Below the pieces are notes generated by a model, which searched no databases, was not told the origin of the DNA, and was given only the letters and a program-made list of their open reading frames with translations. From assembly GCA_963977125.1 (NCBI GenBank), contig CAXBNJ010000006.1, forward strand, positions 62,001-126,000: a stretch of 64,000 nucleotides of DNA, read 5' to 3'. Shown here piece after piece: positions 26,106 to 35,400 of this stretch (the first letter of the stretch is position 1; each line of letters opens with the position of its first letter). This stretch comes from UBA2705 sp963977125. Its GTDB lineage: Bacteria; Pseudomonadota; Alphaproteobacteria; Micavibrionales; Micavibrionaceae. The position numbers and the translations under genes were made by a program.

Positions 26106-26888
26106 CTATGAGGGGGATAAAGGCGTGGTTTTAAGCCTAAAGCCATAAGCCGCGCCGCCGCAGATCGCCATGGCCAATATAATTGCAGGGCCTGCTGGCC
26201 AATCAAATAAATAAGAAGCGGCTAAACCAAGGCCATAAGCCGCAATAGAAATAATCAGGCCTTTTAAGACTTTGTGCCCAGCCAGAGTGGCGAGCGCTAA
26301 TGCGGGGAATATAAGGCTCGCAAATACTAAATAGACACCAATCATGCTGACAGAAAACGGAATGGTAATGGCAAAAAGTGGGTAGAATAAGAGAGGGCGC
26401 TGTTTCTTACATAAAGTCCAAATAAGAAATACGCTGATAAAGATAGGTGCGACAAAAGAGAGCGAGCCCCAACTGGTCCATAAAATTTGGCCTTCTAATA
26501 TCGCTTTTATTTCTTCGCCGCCATGAGGGTTATTGGCGACCAATAAAAGCCCCATAGAGGCGGATAAAACAAAGGCGCAGCCGATAAGCGCTTCTTGATA
26601 TTTGCCTGAGCGCTTTTCTAGAAAATGAAAGAGCATCGCACAGCAAATCGCAGCGATGAGCCCCGCGATCAGGCGGCCATAAGCGGCGAATAAGCTATAT
26701 TCATCCACCACGGCAAAGCTCTGAAAAGCAATCATGCCCAGAGCTGCAAATTGGGCGACAGCCAAATCAAGAAATATAATGCCACGGCGCAAAACTTCTT
26801 GCCCTAACGGGACATGGACTAAAGACACAAGTGCCCCAGCCACAAGGGCTGGAGCAAGCAAGGCAATGAGGTCAGGTAAAGTGCTCAT
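26106..26888 (-). CDS. znuB: Zinc/manganese-type ABC transporter permease (ZnuB-like)
   Basis: A 260-residue polytopic permease of the ABC-3 family, with about eight hydrophobic segments, that moves zinc from its binding protein across the inner membrane. Family stretches include an N-terminal ALLAPALVAGALVSLVHVPLG, RRGIIFLDLAVAQFAALG and the coupling region near ALIGCAFVLSASMGLLL. It begins four bases after the stop of the binding-protein gene, so the two are tightly coupled. No ATP-binding subunit (ZnuC) is encoded in this operon or elsewhere in the window, so the transporter depends on one encoded at a distance. Zinc is preferred over manganese or iron because of the His-rich partners, not because of any residue in the permease itself. 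Confidence 0.85.
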   Translation of the reverse strand: MSTLPDLIALLAPALVAGALVSLVHVPLGQEVLRRGIIFLDLAVAQFAALGMIAFQSFAVVDEYSLFAAYGRLIAGLIAAICCAMLFHFLEKRSGKYQEALIGCAFVLSASMGLLLVANNPHGGEEIKAILEGQILWTSWGSLSFVAPIFISVFLIWTLCKKQRPLLFYPLFAITIPFSVSMIGVYLVFASLIFPALALATLAGHKVLKGLIISIAAYGLGLAASYLFDWPAGPAIILAMAICGGAAYGFRLKTTPLSPS

Positions 26889-26892
26889 TTAT

Positions 26893-27795
26893 TTATTGTC
26901 CCTTTAATATGTTAAGGGTTTCATCAAATAAGCGGGTTAAATCAACCACTTGTTTATTGCCGCCGACGGTAAAGGGCAGCGCCAGAATAGGCAGGCCGCT
27001 TTTATCGGCTAACCATTTTGCAGCGCGGCCATTTTCAAAAGGCGCCACAAATATGCCAAGGATATCTTCCCCTTCTATGTCATGTAGGACTTTTTCAAGA
27101 TGCGAAGCGGTTGGGGGAATGCCCGGTTTTGGCTCTAAAGATACAACATCATGCATACCCAGCCAGTTAAGGAGGTAAACCCAACTTTTGTGATAAACGA
27201 CAACCTTCTTGCCCTTTAAATCACTGGCTTGATCATCCCAGCGGCGCATAGACGCCGCCCATTGGTTTTGGAAGGTTTTGAGCTTCGCAGTATAAAGGGC
27301 GCTTTTCTCTGCATCAAGCGCCGTTAGACGCTCAGTGATTACATCAGCGATAAGTGCAATATTACGCGGGTCAAGATGCATATGGGGGTTGCCTTCAGGG
27401 TGAACATGCCCCATTGAGCGATCAACATCTTGCATGATGCCGAGCAGTTCCACATAATCAGCGGCCATAATAGAGCCCATTTCGCCATATTGCACTGAAG
27501 GACTGCCGGCTTTATTAAGTAATATCGGCAGCCAACCGACTTCTAACGATGCACCGCTACATATAACCAAATCAGCACGGCGCATAGCGGCTAATAAACT
27601 GGGCTTAGCACGCATATGATGGACATCTTGATTGGCATTAGATGCGGTGTAGATTTCGAGGTTCTCGCCGCCTAATTCCGAGGCTAAAGCTGCCCATTCA
27701 GGCTCACAGGCAAAAACATTAACCGCCGCTTGTGCTGAAGAAGGGGCTGCGGTAAGCAGCCCCAATCCAGCGAGAGTACAGAGTAGGATTCTCAT
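26893..27795 (-). CDS. znuA: Zinc ABC transporter periplasmic binding protein (ZnuA-like)
   Basis: A 300-residue cluster A-I (TroA fold) periplasmic metal-binding protein. Signal peptide 1-23 (SSAQA). Metal ligands are expected at His59/His60 (DVHHMRAKPS), His138/His140 (NPHMHLDP) and His202 (YHKSW), with the loop GHVHPEGNPH between 129 and 138 forming a short His-rich loop of the kind seen in zinc-specific members. The rigid linking helix and the C-terminal LPFTVGGNKQVVDLTRLFDE are family-typical. It lies 34 bp after the outer-membrane protein gene and 4 bp before the permease gene, with a GGAG-type ribosome site upstream. Zinc is the likeliest substrate; manganese binders usually lack such a loop. 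Confidence 0.88.
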   Translation of the reverse strand: MRILLCTLAGLGLLTAAPSSAQAAVNVFACEPEWAALASELGGENLEIYTASNANQDVHHMRAKPSLLAAMRRADLVICSGASLEVGWLPILLNKAGSPSVQYGEMGSIMAADYVELLGIMQDVDRSMGHVHPEGNPHMHLDPRNIALIADVITERLTALDAEKSALYTAKLKTFQNQWAASMRRWDDQASDLKGKKVVVYHKSWVYLLNWLGMHDVVSLEPKPGIPPTASHLEKVLHDIEGEDILGIFVAPFENGRAAKWLADKSGLPILALPFTVGGNKQVVDLTRLFDETLNILKGQ

Positions 27796-27829
27796 GATAA
27801 CTTCTCCTTAGATAGAATAATGATGGCGA

Positions 27830-29176
27830 TTAATAGCTATGTGCACCATGTGCGCCAAGGCTCATAATATACTGCAAGGTGAATTGATTATCTTGCTGTC
27901 CATCGGCGACTTCTTCGCGTGAGAATTGAGCGCGAACGCGTGAGAATTCACTATTCGTCCAATCAACCATAGTGCTCGCCGCCCATGGATTATGCCCTTT
28001 ATCATCCAAAGCGCTGCCTGTTAGCCCTGTTGGGACATCACCAGCGTAAAGCTGGCTATAACGGGCGCCAACACGCCATTGTGGCAAGAACTTATAGACG
28101 CTTTGTGCATACCAACCACTTTGACTATCATTGTAATTAATAGCGCCCGTGCCTACATCACTATCTTCATAAGACCCTTTTTCATCGCGCATGAAATATT
28201 CGCCTTGGAAGATGATTTCTTGATCGGCGTTATTGCCTGTTGGCGCATAAACCGCGCGCGCATCGGCAATATAAAGATGGCTATCGCCGCTGAAGTTGAC
28301 AGCATCTTCATTGGCATCACGGCTTATTCCGTTGGCTTGTAATGTTGATAGCCCTAAACGCCAACTGGTGTTGTCGCCAATATCACCACCCACACGACCA
28401 TAAGCTGTCCATGCGCCAATATCATTACCGCTCGCGCCGCCAGCAGGGAAGTCATCACCGCGAAACGCGCCGACACCAATTTCAGTATAAAATGGCGTCG
28501 GTAGAACAACAGATAATTGCACGCCATCATCGCCATAATTATTATCTAGAAATGCGCGATTAGGCAGCGGTCTATCGGCGAAATCATCGGCATGGCTGTG
28601 ATGGGCGTTTAAATAGCCAAGCTCGGCAAAGAAGCGCCCCGCTTTGGCTTCAACGCCGTAAGGTAAGGCGGTTGTTGCGATATAAGTTTCTTCAATCTCA
28701 ACAACGCTTTCGCCGTCTTCTTCCAAAATGGCCAAAGTCGCAGAGCCACGGAATTTATCATCAATGCTCGCCGCTAAATTCAGTTCGGTTTCATCAATTG
28801 ATAAACCCTCACCACCGCGTTCACCTTCTTCACCAATGGCAAATCCAGCAATATCACCGCTTTCTGCTGAGAAGTTCTGATATTTACCATTTAGAATAGC
28901 GCTGATAGATGGATTAAAATTATTTCCCCTAATTTTACGTTGCGCCGTTGCAGGCACGGTTTGTTCGGCTTTTACGGCTTGTTCTGGAGCGGCGGATTGT
29001 TGCGTTTCCAGATTGTGGACCTTATGCGCTAATTGTTCAATTTTATCCTCATAAGCTTGACGCATAGAGTCGATTTCAGCACGTAAGGCCTCAATTTCTA
29101 CATCGCTTGCGGCGAAGACTGGGGATGATGTGAGTAGAGCAGCAACACTGGCTGCCAATAGCAGTTTCTTAGACAT
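27830..29176 (-). CDS. Outer-membrane beta-barrel protein of the zinc operon
   Basis: A 448-residue exported protein: signal peptide 1-22 (SPVFA), then a predicted coiled coil at 25-58 (EIEALRAEIDSMRQAYEDKI), a Pro/Ala/Gln linker, and a porin-like barrel of alternating strands from about 85 to the end. The C-terminus reads YIMSLGAHGAHSY, ending in an aromatic residue as outer-membrane proteins do, with two late His. Another His cluster is NAHHSHADD near residue 194. The architecture of periplasmic coiled coil plus barrel resembles carbohydrate or phosphate porins, and position in a zinc operon suggests facilitated zinc passage across the outer membrane. That role is inferred from context. The palindrome GACATA-N3-TATGTC covers its start codon. 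Confidence 0.8.
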   Translation of the reverse strand: MSKKLLLAASVAALLTSSPVFAASDVEIEALRAEIDSMRQAYEDKIEQLAHKVHNLETQQSAAPEQAVKAEQTVPATAQRKIRGNNFNPSISAILNGKYQNFSAESGDIAGFAIGEEGERGGEGLSIDETELNLAASIDDKFRGSATLAILEEDGESVVEIEETYIATTALPYGVEAKAGRFFAELGYLNAHHSHADDFADRPLPNRAFLDNNYGDDGVQLSVVLPTPFYTEIGVGAFRGDDFPAGGASGNDIGAWTAYGRVGGDIGDNTSWRLGLSTLQANGISRDANEDAVNFSGDSHLYIADARAVYAPTGNNADQEIIFQGEYFMRDEKGSYEDSDVGTGAINYNDSQSGWYAQSVYKFLPQWRVGARYSQLYAGDVPTGLTGSALDDKGHNPWAASTMVDWTNSEFSRVRAQFSREEVADGQQDNQFTLQYIMSLGAHGAHSY

Positions 29177-29186
29177 AATATATGTC
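29172..29186. promoter_or_regulatory. Small palindrome over the start of the zinc-operon porin gene
   Basis: GACATA (29172-29177), ATA, TATGTC (29181-29186). It overlaps the start codon and ribosome-binding site of the outer-membrane protein gene. It could be an operator or a small RNA stem, but it is short and AT-rich enough to be chance. Confidence 0.25.
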
Positions 29187-29220
29187 CTTTCTTATCTAAT
29201 AATATAAATGGAATTTTGGT

Positions 29221-29580
29221 TTAGATAAGAAAGCGCGGGGGGGCACGTGCGGCATTGGCGTTATAAATAACATTGGTGTGGAAATTTATATGCTGCGGCG
29301 CTGTGGTCTTTTCAGAAGAAAGGACATGGAATAAAGCGGCTTGCTGATTATAAAATGCGCTCTGTAGAGTTTTGGTCAGTAAACATTCTGGGCATTGATG
29401 TTGTTTACTTTGTTGATCATGATCTGAATGTGCGCTGACATTCTCGGCCTGCAATTGAGGCGCGTCTTGATGGTGCGTAATCCCATGGTCAATATGCACG
29501 GCGCTGTGATGCGCAACAGATATCTGTGCAACGAATAGCGCGAGCAGGGCGCAAAGGGATATGAGCTTTCTAAGATTCAT
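29221..29580 (-). CDS. Small secreted histidine-rich protein, first gene of zinc operon
   Basis: A 119-residue exported protein with 12 His. The signal peptide is 1-23 (ends ISVA). The mature part begins HHSAVHIDHGITHH and continues AHSDHDQQSKQH, then QCPECLLTK with Cys63 and Cys66 as a CxxC pair. This composition suits loose zinc binding in the periplasm. The start is ATG 29580; a TTG twelve codons upstream would place a polar stretch before the signal peptide. It lies 44 bp before the outer-membrane protein gene and 48 bp after the YegD-like gene. It resembles DUF2946-type proteins in size and in its H...CPxC pattern, but I cannot assign a family firmly. Confidence 0.7.
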   Translation of the reverse strand: MNLRKLISLCALLALFVAQISVAHHSAVHIDHGITHHQDAPQLQAENVSAHSDHDQQSKQHQCPECLLTKTLQSAFYNQQAALFHVLSSEKTTAPQHINFHTNVIYNANAARAPPRFLI

Positions 29581-29628
29581 AAATAGACAGGTAGCAAATC
29601 CATTATGTTTTTGCAAGCGCTCTTGTGC

Positions 29629-30903
29629 TTAAGCTTTAAAAATCTGCCCAGCATTATACGCAAGGCCAAGCCCGACACTGCCAAATTTATTATCTTCGGA
29701 GATTTGCGCATTAGGAAATTTCTCTGAAACCATATGATTGATAATCGGTAATTCACTCGAGCCACCTGTTAGAATGACCAAATCAATATTTTCAGCCGTG
29801 ATACCGGCTTTTGTAATGCATTCCATCATCGAGTCTTCAATGCGCTGAATATAGCGAGCAATGGCGCTTTCAAAATCATCGCGGCTGACCTGAACATCAA
29901 AATCTAAACCGATATCATTAATCGATGTCGTGGTGTTGAGGGTATCTGTGAGGTCGATTTTAGTACGTTCAACATGCTGCAGAAAAGCATGACCGAGTTT
30001 TTCTTGCTGAATTTTTAACAAGCGGTGCAGTTTATCAGGCTCTAACGCTGTACGTAATGTCGTACGTGTCTCGCGCATCGCTTTGTCCGTTTGACCAAAA
30101 TGGACTAAGGGCCAATCAGACAAATTATCATAAACACGGGGCGGCACTTGCAGTAATTTCGTTTTATCAAATTCTGAGCTAAACTCACTATTTAGACCCA
30201 AATAAGGCATAAAAGAGGTCATAGATAAGCGTTTATCAAAATTTGTACCGCCAACGCGCACGCCAGATGTCGCCAATATATCTTGGCTGCGATCTTGGGC
30301 TAAATAACGCTCGGGCGATAATCTAATCACGGTAAAATCAGATGTACCGCCGCCAAGGTCAATAACAAGGGAGAGTTGCTCTGTTTCCAAGCGGCGTTCA
30401 TGGGCAAAAGCAGCGGCAATCGGTTCATATTGAAAGACGATATTTTTAAAGCCGATGGATTGGGCTATTTGTTCCAATATCGCCTGCGATTCATCATCCG
30501 CTTCGGGGTTGTTTTCATGGAAATGCACAGGACGTCCTATAACCACATTTTCAATGGGCTGGCCCGCCGCAGCTTCGGCTTGGGTTTTTAAGTTGCGTAT
30601 AAATGTCGCTAGAATATCAACAAAGCTTTTTGCGCGGCCATTAATAACCGTTTTTTCTTTCATCAGCGCGGTGCCGAGTACGGATTTTAATCCGCGCATC
30701 AGGCGGCCTTCTTCGCCTTCAATATAGGCTTTCATCGCAGCGCGCCCATAAAAGACATCGCCTTCTTCGCCAAAAAACACAGCACTAGCGAGGGTTGTTT
30801 TGCCGTCTTCTAGCGGGATAAGCGTGGCTTGCGTGCCGTCTGAGACGGCGCAAGTGGAATTTGATGTGCCGAAATCTATACCGAGGGTTTTTAAAGTGTC
30901 CAT
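29629..30903 (-). CDS. yegD: Hsp70-family chaperone-like protein (YegD type)
   Basis: A 424-residue protein of the actin/Hsp70 ATPase superfamily. Phosphate 1 is LGIDFGTSNSTCAV near the N-terminus, phosphate 2 is LVIDLGGGTSDFTVI (about 185-200), and the adenosine motif is VILTGGSSELPII (about residue 378). It has the nucleotide-binding domain only, with no C-terminal substrate-binding domain, as in E. coli YegD (about 450 residues). Function of this branch is poorly known; it does not need DnaJ or GrpE genes nearby, and none is present. It lies 33 bp downstream of the adenine deaminase-like gene and is probably cotranscribed. All ATPase motifs are intact. Confidence 0.88.
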   Translation of the reverse strand: MDTLKTLGIDFGTSNSTCAVSDGTQATLIPLEDGKTTLASAVFFGEEGDVFYGRAAMKAYIEGEEGRLMRGLKSVLGTALMKEKTVINGRAKSFVDILATFIRNLKTQAEAAAGQPIENVVIGRPVHFHENNPEADDESQAILEQIAQSIGFKNIVFQYEPIAAAFAHERRLETEQLSLVIDLGGGTSDFTVIRLSPERYLAQDRSQDILATSGVRVGGTNFDKRLSMTSFMPYLGLNSEFSSEFDKTKLLQVPPRVYDNLSDWPLVHFGQTDKAMRETRTTLRTALEPDKLHRLLKIQQEKLGHAFLQHVERTKIDLTDTLNTTTSINDIGLDFDVQVSRDDFESAIARYIQRIEDSMMECITKAGITAENIDLVILTGGSSELPIINHMVSEKFPNAQISEDNKFGSVGLGLAYNAGQIFKA

Positions 30904-30936
30904 ATGTGTATTGCCAAAGCCCGTGTGTTTGAATAG

Positions 30937-32094
30937 TTACTCTGCTGACAAGGTGAAATCATTGTGGAAGACTTCAATCGCTTCAAGCAATGCGGCTTTG
31001 CGTGTTTCTGGCGCAAAACTGCCCTTAATCGAATTGGTGATAAGGGTATAGACATCATCAATTGATAAATCAAGAGCTTGCTGAATGGCTTCGAAGTTTT
31101 CATTCATATACCCACCAAAATAAGCCGGGTCATCTGAATTTATGGTCGCCATAAGGCCTAAATCGAGCATTTTCTTAATCGGGTGGTCGTGCATGTCAGC
31201 GACGACTTGCAGCCTATCATTACTCAAAGGGCAAACGGTTAGGGCTTTGCCTTCGTGCACTAAGCGCGCGACAAGGGCGGGGTCTTCAAGCGAGCGGTTG
31301 CCATGATCGACGCGGTCAATATTGAGCAGGTCAAGCGCTTCATACACATAAGCGGGTGGCCCTTCTTCGCCGGCATGGGCGACAAGCTTTTTGCCTGCTG
31401 TGCGCGCAAGGGCAAAGGCAAAAGTGAATTTTGAAGGCGGATGGCCAAGCTCAGAGCTATCAAGGCCAACGCCTATAAATTTATCCAAATGTGGCTGAGC
31501 TTCTTGCCATGTGTTAAGGGCATCCTCTTCGCTTAAGTGGCGCAGATAACTCATAATCAACGCCGCGCTGATGCCGAATTGAACCTCACCATCCTGCAGG
31601 GCATTATCAATGCCATTAATGACTGTTTCAAAAGAAACGCCGCGGCATGTGTGGCCTTGCGGGTCAAAGAATATCTCAACATGCTGGACATTTTGTTCAT
31701 GGCATTTCTTTAAATAGGCCATTGTTAGGTCATAAAAATCTTGCTGCGTTTGCAATACATTCATGCCCGCATAATAAATATCCAAAAACTCCTGCAAATT
31801 GTCAAAATCATAGGCTTGCCCCAGTTGTTCGGGCGTATCAAACACAATCTTAATGCCGCCATCATCGCTGCGCTGAGGGGCAAGCCCTATGGCCTGCGCT
31901 TTTTTACTGAGCTTCTCAATCGCGGCTTGATCTGCATCGTTTGCGGGAGCAGGGCGCTCAATCTTGACCTCAAGGCCATTACGATCAGCAATTTGAAACA
32001 CTAATTCAGGCTCAAAACTGCCTTCAATGTGTAAATGCAACTCTGCTTTTGGCGCGCAGCGAATATAATCTGTAATAGTTTTTAATGTGGTCAT
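30937..32094 (-). CDS. Adenosine/adenine deaminase family protein, adenine deaminase-like
   Basis: A 385-residue metal-dependent amidohydrolase that deaminates an adenine-type base. Metal ligands are His20 and His22 (ELHLHIEG), the His in VAHAGEEGPP, and the Asp in INSDDPAYFGGYM; the catalytic Glu is in HAGEE, and VDHGNRSLED provides the next His. HLHIEGSFEPELVF and the SDDPAYFGGY motif are those of the Aah1-type adenine deaminase branch rather than true adenosine deaminases. An insertion of about 40 residues after position 45 (rich in Ala, Asp, Gln) is unusual. ATG 32094 is chosen because homology begins nearby; the upstream extension from 32205 is basic and unrelated to the family. It provides hypoxanthine for purine salvage if the assignment is right. 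Confidence 0.85.
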   Translation of the reverse strand: MTTLKTITDYIRCAPKAELHLHIEGSFEPELVFQIADRNGLEVKIERPAPANDADQAAIEKLSKKAQAIGLAPQRSDDGGIKIVFDTPEQLGQAYDFDNLQEFLDIYYAGMNVLQTQQDFYDLTMAYLKKCHEQNVQHVEIFFDPQGHTCRGVSFETVINGIDNALQDGEVQFGISAALIMSYLRHLSEEDALNTWQEAQPHLDKFIGVGLDSSELGHPPSKFTFAFALARTAGKKLVAHAGEEGPPAYVYEALDLLNIDRVDHGNRSLEDPALVARLVHEGKALTVCPLSNDRLQVVADMHDHPIKKMLDLGLMATINSDDPAYFGGYMNENFEAIQQALDLSIDDVYTLITNSIKGSFAPETRKAALLEAIEVFHNDFTLSAE

Positions 32095-32485
32095 TTTGGC
32101 GTGTATCCAGGAATGTTTGGTGGTGTTTTTGGATGGTATTGTATCATTGATGGGGGGATAGTGGACTAAAAATATTTGGAGAATTTTTCTAGGCTTTATT
32201 CTCATCTATAATCAAAGGGTTGCGCCAAAGTTTTAAGTCTTTTTCCAAGTATATTTTTATTTACTTTTTCTTAATCCTTAAGGCTCATTCTAAGGGTTGT
32301 TTTATTCTCTACTTTAACTCGCCATAAAAATAAACTATATGACTCTTTCAGTCGAGGGTTAATTACATAATGACAGGCTAAGCTCTTAATTTATTATGTT
32401 TTTGGCGAAAAATATGTTATAGTAGCAATATGTAATACAGTCATTAACACGGTTGAATGTTGTATCTATTGGAGTATCTAAATTA
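32095..32485. other. Intergenic region between the deaminase and TpsA1
   Basis: About 390 bp, strongly AT-rich, holding divergent promoters. I could not pick out a good sigma-70 site or operator. A longer deaminase frame extends to 32205, but its extra residues look non-coding. Confidence 0.4.
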
Positions 32486-35400
32486 ATGGTCGTACGTGCA
32501 CTACATATGTCCAGACTCTCTTCACAGTTTTCGGGACGCAGATTAATCTGTAATTCAGCTTCAGTAATGGCGCTGATAATCGGCATGACCAGCTTCCCAG
32601 TTCAATCCCAAGCCCTTGACAATACAGCCCTTCCTTCTGGCGGAGCGATTGTTGCCGGGGAGGCGTCTTTTGATTATGGTACAGCCAATGAACTGCATGT
32701 ACAGCAAAGCACAGACCGCACGGTTATTAATTGGGACAGCTTTAATATTGGTCAAGATAGCTTAACGGAGTTTCACCAACCAAGCAGCTCTGCTTTGGCG
32801 GTTAATCGTATTACAGGGGCATCGATTGACCCAACGCAAATATTGGGCAGTTTAAAGGCGAATGGCCAGATCTTGGTGCTTGATGGCAATGGCGTTATTT
32901 TTGGTGAGAATTCAATTATCGATGTTGGTAGCCTTATCGCGACGACGGGTAAAGTGGATACGCAAAAAATCATGAATGGCAGCGCCATTGAAATTACAGA
33001 TATTGGCGATACCGGTTTTGTGATTAATCAAGGTTCCATAAATATTAAAGACGCTGGACTGGCTGCCTTTGTTGCACCGATGGTTATTAATAATGGCGTA
33101 ATTAATGCTCATTTAGGGCGCGTGCAGATTGGCGCCGCTTCAGTGGCAACGCTCGACCTTTATGGGGATGGCTTAATGGAGCTGGCCTTAGATGAAGGCC
33201 GTACGCAGACTTTAGTTAATAATGGTCTTATCAGCGCGAATGGTGGTTTTGTACAAATTCATGCCGCAGCGGCGCGTGATGTTGTCGATAATTTAGTGAT
33301 GAATACGGGCGTCATTACAGCAACAACGATATCCCAAGATGAAACAGGAAAGATTATTCTTTCGGCGGGCGGCGCTAATAAATCTGATGCGCAAGGTATA
33401 AGCGCGACTATCCAAGCGGGCGTACTTGATGTTTCTGGTTATGACGCAGGGGAAACAGGTGGCGCGGTAGAAGTGCTTGGTGATTTGGTTGTTCTTGAAT
33501 CAGGCAGCATTATAGACGCGTCAGGTTATGCGGGCGGCGGCGACATTAAAATCGGCGGTGATTATTTGGGTGGCGGTGATACGCAAACAGCGATGTTCAC
33601 TTATGTTGATGACAATGCCTATTTATTCAACGATGCCGTTATCGATGGTGATGGTGGCCGGACGATTATATGGTCAGATGATACAACAGAATTTCGCGGC
33701 AATATTTATGGCCGAGGCGGCGCGCTGAGTGGTAATGGTGGCTTTACCGAGACATCAGGTAAACTTAACTTGTTAGCACAAGGTTATGTTGATTTGACTG
33801 CAGAAAATGGCGATAAAGGGACTTATCTGCTTGATCCTGCGGACATCACAATTTACGGCAATGTCGATGCGAGCTTTGTCAGTACAGATTCCACTATAGA
33901 TCTTAACGAGAACCTGCTTGTCTGGCTTGATGCGAATGATGCCACGACTGTGCTGGACGCGGATGGCGACAATGCTGAAACGGGCACAGGCGGCAATAAT
34001 GACGGCTTTTCAGGTGTTGTGTCGACTTGGATCGATAAATCAGGTAATGGCAATGATGTGGTCGGGTCTGCAACGCCGACTTATACCCTAAATGGGCTTG
34101 GTGAGGGTATGAACTCCATTACTCTTGATGGCAGTGATTATTTTGAAAAAGCAGGGTTAAACATCGATCCTAATGGTGAGGGTTTCTCATTCTTTGGGGC
34201 TTTTAACTATGCGAGTGGTGATGGCGCGCTGGTTAACTGGGGGCGGATTGACTATAATTCTCTTTTGCTTGATCACTTAGAAATACACGGCACGTTATTT
34301 GGTAAAGGCACGACTCCTTGGGTGGGCTTAAAAGATAATCAATCATTTTTTGGCTTAAGCGGCGCGGATAATGAAAATTCACTCGCTTATATTTATTATG
34401 ATGGCGCGAAACAAACTTATTTAGAAGCCAATGGCGTTAAAGTTTATTCGAGCGGCACGGCGAATAACACCACGAATACCTTCCGGATTGGTGCACGTAG
34501 AGATGTCGAAGATCAATATGCGAATGGTGAATATGGTGAAGTTCTTGTTTATGATAAAGGGCTAGAGACAGAAGAAAGCAATATTCTTGAACAATATCAA
34601 GCCGCTAAGTGGGGCATAGCCTTAACAGCGCCAGGGACAGGCGCAAATGAAGCTGAGCAAGCTATGGCCGCTGATGGTTATGGCGCATTCACAACGCGTT
34701 ATTTAGAGCGCTTATCTGAAACCGCAGATATTGTTTTACAGGCTTCGGATTCAATTACACTGGACTTACAGGGCGATACTTTATCGCTTGCGGATGACCG
34801 TAATATTTCCTTAGAAACGACGAATGGCGACATTACGGATTTATCTAGCGGTACAATTCAAACGAATATGCTAACAGATGGCGGTAATATATCTATTACA
34901 GCGGGCGGTACAGGCGATATTAACCTTGGAACCACCATATTTGATACGCAAAATGGCGGCGTGGTGAATTTATCCGCAGGTGGTGATGTGAATGTTGAAA
35001 CGACCGCATCCCTTAATTTAGGGAATGTCACGGGCACGAATGTTTTGATCAAAGCCAATGGTACGACATCAGATGTCACGCTAAATGATACTGTCACCTC
35101 AACAGCCGCAGGGAATAGCTTGATTGTTGCGGCAGGCCAAGACTTTTTTAATAATTATGGAGCCGATGCCTTAGATGCAGGCGCAGGGCGCTTCTTAGTT
35201 TATTCTTCAAGCCCTCTCACAGGCTCGCGCGGCGCACAGAGTTTTGACTTTAAACGCTATGACACCAATTATGATAGCTACACACCAGCTAATGTGACGG
35301 AATCTGGCGATGGTTTTTTATATTCAATTGCACCAGTGATCACCGTCACAGCCGATGATTCTACGCGTGATTTTAACGTTAGTGACCCGACATTTACGGC

